NCBI RefSeq assembly: GCF_000718015.1
Contig: NZ_JODY01000063.1
Span: forward strand, 1 to 9,766
Source: Streptomyces catenulae
GTDB taxonomy: Bacteria; Actinomycetota; Actinomycetes; Streptomycetales; Streptomycetaceae
DNA length: 9,766 nucleotides
Reading direction: 5' to 3'
In this document: one piece after another, positions 6,833 to 9,766 of the stretch
How positions within the stretch are numbered: position 1 is the stretch's first letter
How the letters are laid out: every line of letters starts with the position of its first letter
The notes under the pieces: generated by a model
The model's input: the letters and a program-made list of their open reading frames with translations, nothing else
Told to the model about the DNA's origin: nothing
Databases searched by the model: none
Translations under genes and position numbers: made by a program

Positions 6833-7834
6833 TCAGTCCCGTCCCACGCCCCCGGGCTCGTACCAGCGGGCGCAGACCGCCGACCAGAGCGTCAGCACCA
6901 CCCCGGACAGGCACCAACTCGCCACCACGTCCAGCGGCCAGTGGTAGCCCTGCCGGACCAGCCCCACGCCGACACCGACGTTCACCAGGACGACGGCTCC
7001 GGTGAGGAGCGCCGCACCGGGGCGCCGCACGGTGCGGCCGGACGACCGCCGCCCGTGCAGGAGCAACAGCGCCACGAGGCCGTACGCGACCGCGGCGGTG
7101 GCGGCGTGACCGGAGGGGAAGAAACCGTCATGGGGCGCCCCCGCCATGCGCGGCGGCCCCGGCCGCCCGATCCAGACCTTCGCGGGAACCACCACCGCCG
7201 GAACGAGGACCATCGCGCCGAGCGCGGCGACCGGCGGCAGCCACCGCCGCACCGGCACGGCGCCGGGGCTCTCCACCGCGCGCGGAGCCTCCTGCGGATC
7301 GGTGCCCGCGCCCCGTGCGACGCCCCGTGCGCGCCGTTGGGCCCGTACCGGGCGCCGGAGCGCCGCGGCCACCGCCACCAGCAGAACCGGCAGCGCGACG
7401 GAGATGTTGCCGAGGTCGGCGAAGAACTGCGCGACCGGTGCCGGAACGGCGCTTCCACCGAGGGCCAGGCCGCACCGCTCGTCCAGCGTCCGCAGCGCCC
7501 CGTGCGCGGCCACCTGCCAGGTGAGCAGCGCGAACACCAGCAGACAGCCCAGAACCTGGGCGGCGTACCGGTACCGGGGGCGCCCGGAGGCGGGGCCACC
7601 GCGTCCGGACAGAGAAATCGGCCGCCTCGGAACAGGGGGGGTGATTCCGAGGCGGCCGCGCGGATCGGGGTACCGCGCGCCCCGGGGGGTCTGGGGCGGG
7701 CGGCCGTCCGATCGGTGAGGATTCCCGGAGCCGGAGGCCCCGGAGTCGTGCGCGAGGGCACGGCCTGGTCGGAGCCGGTGAAGCGCCGACCGGGCGTCGC
7801 CCGCAGTCCCCTGCGAGCGGGGTGTATCTCTCAT
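6833..7834 (-). CDS. PAP2-family phosphatase-like membrane protein
   Basis: Probable integral membrane protein of the PAP2 (phosphatidic acid phosphatase type 2) superfamily, whose members remove phosphate from lipid or isoprenoid pyrophosphates on the outer face. Numbered from ATG 7834 (333 residues), six membrane segments lie near 91-110, 143-160, 200-218, 244-261, 274-292 and 303-321. Motif 1 is degenerate: Lys219 then WIGRPGP, with Gly where KX6RP has Arg. Motif 2 is intact, PSGH at 240-243. Motif 3 keeps His298 and Asp302 (HWPLD) but lacks the usual Ser-Arg; an Arg sits at 294 instead. The start is unclear. ATG 7834 has no Shine-Dalgarno site but overlaps the stop of the small ORF as ATGA. 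About 75 residues after it are low-complexity with poor GC3 and cover a perfect inverted repeat, and no other ATG, GTG or TTG occurs in frame before the membrane core. A CTG at 7612 would give 259 residues, the normal family size. Confidence 0.8.
   Translation of the reverse strand: MRDTPRSQGTAGDARSALHRLRPGRALAHDSGASGSGNPHRSDGRPPQTPRGARYPDPRGRLGITPPVPRRPISLSGRGGPASGRPRYRYAAQVLGCLLVFALLTWQVAAHGALRTLDERCGLALGGSAVPAPVAQFFADLGNISVALPVLLVAVAAALRRPVRAQRRARGVARGAGTDPQEAPRAVESPGAVPVRRWLPPVAALGAMVLVPAVVVPAKVWIGRPGPPRMAGAPHDGFFPSGHAATAAVAYGLVALLLLHGRRSSGRTVRRPGAALLTGAVVLVNVGVGVGLVRQGYHWPLDVVASWCLSGVVLTLWSAVCARWYEPGGVGRD
7619..7658 (-). repeat. Perfect 14-base-pair inverted repeat upstream of the PAP2 core
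   Basis: Arms 7619-7632 and 7645-7658 are exact reverse complements (CGGCCGCCTCGGAA with TTCCGAGGCGGCCG) around a 12-base loop with seven G on the plus strand. Read on the minus strand, the stem is followed by ATTTCTCTGT, so it looks like an intrinsic terminator or attenuator placed about 170 bases after the 27-codon ORF and just ahead of the PAP2 membrane core. The second arm on the minus strand contains GAGG, which could act as a Shine-Dalgarno site hidden in the stem. Its role is inferred. Confidence 0.6.
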
Positions 7835-7914
7835 CTGCAGAAACCGTACGGCACCCGGAACGCGCCCGACAGTCGGATCACCCGGCCGCCATCGCCCTCG
7901 CACATCTTCTTCAC
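7831..7914 (-). CDS. Small 27-codon ORF, possible leader peptide or small protein
   Basis: GTG start at 7914 with GGAGG at 7928-7924, nine bases upstream. The ORF encodes 27 residues, beginning MKKMCEGDGG and ending GAFRVPYGFCR. Almost all codons end in G or C, unlike the stretch that follows it. The peptide is basic, has Cys at positions 5 and 26 near each end, and has no signal sequence. Its TGA overlaps ATG 7834 of the PAP2 frame (ATGA), the arrangement used for coupled translation. It lies between two strong hairpins (7998-8045 and 7619-7658), so it may be a short independent transcript, an attenuator leader for the PAP2 gene, or a tiny conserved protein. I do not recognise it. Chance ORFs of this size are common in GC-rich DNA; the ribosome binding site, GC3 and overlap are what argue for it. 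Confidence 0.42.
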   Translation of the reverse strand: MKKMCEGDGGRVIRLSGAFRVPYGFCR

Positions 7915-7997
7915 GCTGCCACCCCTCCGACCTGCAAGGGACTTCCGTACCCCCGGCCCCGTCCCCACGCACGGGGCGGACGCACGGGGCCCCGCAC

Positions 7998-8045
7998 GCA
8001 CCTCGGCCCGGGACGCGGTCCGTGCCGCGCCCCGGGCCGAGGTGC
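7998..8045 (-). terminator. Very strong stem-loop after gabT
   Basis: Fifteen perfect base pairs (GCACCTCGGCCCGGG at 7998-8012 with its complement at 8031-8045) continue, after one A/C mismatch, into five more pairs, CGCGG with CCGCG, around a six-base loop. On the minus strand it starts 43 bases after the gabT stop. It should isolate gabT from the small ORF and PAP2 gene. Bases 7930-7997 next to it hold two tandem ACGCACGGGGC words and no gene. Confidence 0.75.
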
Positions 8046-8088
8046 TGTGTCTGCCGGGCGGAGGTGCCGCGTCCCGACGGGCGTCGGA

Positions 8089-9438
8089 TCAGAGCGCCGC
8101 GAGCGCCGCCTCGAGGATGTCCAGGCCCTCGTTGAGCAGGTCCTCACCGATGACCAGCGGCGGCAGGAAACGCACCACGTTGCTGTACGTACCGGTGGTC
8201 AGGACCAGCAGGCCCTCCTGGTGGCACGCCTTCGCGAGCGCCGCGGTGGCCTCCGCGTTCGGCTCCTTCGAACCGGACTTGACCAGCTCGATCGCGATCA
8301 TCGCGCCGCGGCCGCGGACCTCGCCGATGATGTCGAACTTCTCCGCCATCGTGCCCAGGCGCGCCTTCATGATCTCGCCGATCCGGCGGGCCTTGGCGTT
8401 CAGGTCCAGCTCACGCATGGTCTCGATGGAGCCCAGCGCCGCCGCACACGCCACCGGGTTACCGCCGTACGTGCCGCCGAGACCGCCCGCGTGCGCCGCG
8501 TCCATCATCTCGGCGCGACCGGTGACCGCGGCCAGCGGCAGACCGCCCGCGATGCCCTTGGCGGTGGTGATCAGGTCCGGGACGATGTTCTCGTCCTCGC
8601 ACGCGAACCACTGCCCCGTGCGGCAGAACCCGGACTGGATCTCGTCGGCGACGAAGACGATGCCGTTCTCCTTCGCGAAGTTCGCGATGGCGGGCAGGAA
8701 GCCCTTCGCCGGCTCGATGAAGCCGCCCTCACCGAGCACCGGCTCGATGATGATCGCTGCGACGTTCTCCGCACCGATCTGCTTGGTGATCTGCGTGATG
8801 GCCTGCTCGGCGGCCTCCTGCGCGCAGTTCTCCGGGCCGGTCAGCCAGCGGTACGGGTAGGCCACCGGCACCCGGTACACCTCGGGCGCGAACGGGCCGA
8901 ACCCCTGCTTGTACGGCATGTTCTTCGCGGTCAGCGCCATCGTGAGGTTCGTACGGCCGTGGTAGCCGTGGTCGAACACGACGACCGCCGGGCGCTTGGT
9001 GTAGGCGCGGGCGACCTTCACCGCGTTCTCCACCGCCTCCGCACCCGAGTTGAACAGCGCGGACTTCTTTGCGTGGTCGCCCGGCGTCAGCTCCGCGAGC
9101 TGCTCACACACCTCGACGTACGGCTCGTACGGCGTGACCATGGCGCAGGTGTGGGTGAAGTCCGCGAGCTGCGCGGTGGCGCGACGCACCACGGCCTCGG
9201 CGCTGTTGCCGACCGACGTCACGGCGATGCCGGAGCCGAAGTCGATCAGGGAGTTGCCGTCGACGTCCTCCAGGACACCGCCACCGGCACGCTTGACGAA
9301 GACGGGCAGCACCGCACCGACGCCACCCGCCACGGTGGCCTGCTTACGCTCCCACAGCGCCTGCGACTTGGGGCCGGGGATCGCGGTGACGACGCGACGC
9401 TCCTGGGGGAGGGCGGGGCCTCCGGACAGTTCGGTCAT
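8089..9438 (-). CDS. gabT: 4-aminobutyrate aminotransferase (GABA transaminase)
   Basis: Cytoplasmic PLP enzyme moving the amino group of 4-aminobutyrate to 2-oxoglutarate, giving succinate semialdehyde and glutamate, the last nitrogen-recovering step of putrescine and GABA breakdown. The 449-residue protein is full length for a class III aminotransferase. Visible landmarks: NSGAEAVENA (130-139) for PLP phosphate binding, FDHGYHGRT (155-163) with the aromatic/His cofactor stack, IIEPVLGEGG (230-239), DEIQSGF (265-271) with Asp265 contacting the pyridine nitrogen, and the Schiff-base lysine Lys294 in TTAKG. The GGTYGGNP segment (321-328) and the C-terminal VRFLPPL (422-428, Arg423 for substrate carboxylate) are also present. 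The start is fixed by AGGAG six bases before the ATG. It is transcribed alone, divergent from the plus-strand gene at 9680, and ends at a strong hairpin. Related omega-amino acid transaminases share these motifs, but the overall sequence is a typical actinomycete GabT. Confidence 0.95.
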   Translation of the reverse strand: MTELSGGPALPQERRVVTAIPGPKSQALWERKQATVAGGVGAVLPVFVKRAGGGVLEDVDGNSLIDFGSGIAVTSVGNSAEAVVRRATAQLADFTHTCAMVTPYEPYVEVCEQLAELTPGDHAKKSALFNSGAEAVENAVKVARAYTKRPAVVVFDHGYHGRTNLTMALTAKNMPYKQGFGPFAPEVYRVPVAYPYRWLTGPENCAQEAAEQAITQITKQIGAENVAAIIIEPVLGEGGFIEPAKGFLPAIANFAKENGIVFVADEIQSGFCRTGQWFACEDENIVPDLITTAKGIAGGLPLAAVTGRAEMMDAAHAGGLGGTYGGNPVACAAALGSIETMRELDLNAKARRIGEIMKARLGTMAEKFDIIGEVRGRGAMIAIELVKSGSKEPNAEATAALAKACHQEGLLVLTTGTYSNVVRFLPPLVIGEDLLNEGLDILEAALAAL

Positions 9439-9679
9439 GGCAGTCTCCTGGGGGTGGAAGGGGACGTACGAAAGGTCTTTTCTCGCAGGCTAGGGGCGGT
9501 GGACCGGGTCTGGCATGTTCCGTTCGGGAGAAGTGCGCGTGTTGCGTTGTCCGCGCCGGACATAGCGACGGCGCGGGGCCAGTAGATTGAGCGGCGGCGT
9601 ACCGCACCCGCACGGTCCACGACGCGGGCACGGTCCACGAACGACGCAGGCACAGTCCGAGGGGGACAAGGGGCACCGG
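9439..9679. promoter_or_regulatory. Divergent promoter region between gabT and the plus-strand gene
   Basis: A 241-base region that must hold promoters for both genes. Plus strand: TAGATT at 9583-9588 resembles the Streptomyces -10 TAGRRT, without a clear -35. Minus strand: TAGCCT at 9492-9487 is a weak -10 candidate for gabT. Between them, TTCCG-TT-CGGGA (9518-9529) is a near-palindrome with one mismatch and could be an operator. The gabT Shine-Dalgarno AGGAG and the AAGGGG (9668-9673) before the plus-strand ATG mark the ends. Specific promoter calls are tentative. Confidence 0.4.
9610..9660 (+). repeat. Three direct repeats in the leader of the plus-strand gene
   Basis: GCACGGTCCACGA occurs exactly at 9610-9622 and 9628-9640, and a degraded copy, GCACAGTCCGA, lies at 9650-9660. 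Start-to-start spacings are 18 and 22 bases. They sit between the candidate -10 and the ribosome binding site, which would suit a regulator binding site or a repeated leader structure. Confidence 0.5.
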
Positions 9680-9766
9680 ATGGACACCGAGGGCACGCAC
9701 GACGCACCGCACACCGTTCCGCCGCCACCGCACGGAGCACCCCGACCCGAACCCCCCGTCCCGCGC
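9680..9766 (+). CDS. N-terminal fragment of an unidentified gene divergent from gabT
   Basis: The ATG at 9680 follows AAGGGG at a spacing of six bases, and the frame stays open to the window edge (29 codons). The visible part is rich in Pro and His (it starts MDTEGTHDAPHTVPPPP), a flexible N-terminus that identifies no family. Its divergent position next to gabT would suit a regulator of GABA or polyamine use, but nothing in these residues shows that. Confidence 0.5.
   Translation, partial: MDTEGTHDAPHTVPPPPHGAPRPEPPVPR

Noticed and set aside
5622..6917. Minus-strand ORF of 431 codons
   Set aside because: Antisense to the end of the oxidoreductase and to the 150-residue gene; no domain and a shadow-like composition.
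7835..7972. Extension of PAP2 to the GTG at 7972
   Set aside because: It has no ribosome binding site, overlaps the better-supported 27-codon ORF in another frame, and is low-complexity.
6713..8860. Plus-strand ORF of 715 codons spanning PAP2 and part of gabT
   Set aside because: Antisense to two recognisable genes and crosses two strong hairpins; composition is Arg/Pro/Gly junk typical of GC-rich shadow frames.
7822..9585. Long plus-strand ORF of 587 codons
   Set aside because: It is the antisense shadow of gabT, rich in Arg, Leu and Gly with no domain; the minus-strand frame has all aminotransferase motifs and the proper ribosome binding site.
1..9766. tRNA, rRNA, CRISPR array, insertion sequence or phage attachment site
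   Set aside because: No cloverleaf, repeat-spacer array, transposase motif or terminal inverted repeats with target duplications were seen; base composition is uniform throughout.

Overview
The window is very GC-rich, its codons end almost always in G or C, and its protein families and Tat-lipoprotein leader fit an actinomycete, most likely Streptomyces (inferred from composition and gene order; no species marker is visible).

Left half (144-5874, + strand): a tightly packed operon for polyamine-type uptake and first-step oxidation. A Tat-exported lipoprotein binding protein (PotD-like) is followed after a short spacer with a hairpin by the ATPase (PotA-like) and two permeases (PotB- and PotC-like), joined by 4-base and 1-base overlaps. 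Five bases after potC begins an FAD-dependent amine oxidoreductase of the PuuB/OrdL type. A long hairpin at 5916-5956 closes the unit.

Middle (5875-8088): a structured, gene-free leader precedes a 150-residue Streptomyces-type protein of unknown function. This gene converges, across a nested stem-loop, on a minus-strand PAP2-family membrane protein. Upstream of the PAP2 core on the same strand lie a perfect 14-base-pair inverted repeat and a previously unmarked 27-codon ORF with a good Shine-Dalgarno sequence, whose stop overlaps the first ATG of the PAP2 frame as ATGA.

Right (8089-9766): gabT, a PLP-dependent 4-aminobutyrate aminotransferase, on the minus strand, with a very strong hairpin after its stop. 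A 241-base divergent region with direct repeats separates it from the first 29 codons of a plus-strand gene that runs off the window.

Together the transporter, the oxidoreductase and GabT suggest a route in which imported putrescine or a related polyamine is oxidised and the resulting GABA enters central metabolism. The glutamylation and aldehyde-oxidation enzymes are not here. The least explained parts are the 27-codon ORF with its downstream inverted repeat, the uncertain PAP2 start and degenerate PAP2 motifs, and a short motif (CAYGGGGC or its complement) that is concentrated in the non-coding DNA and builds several of the hairpins.
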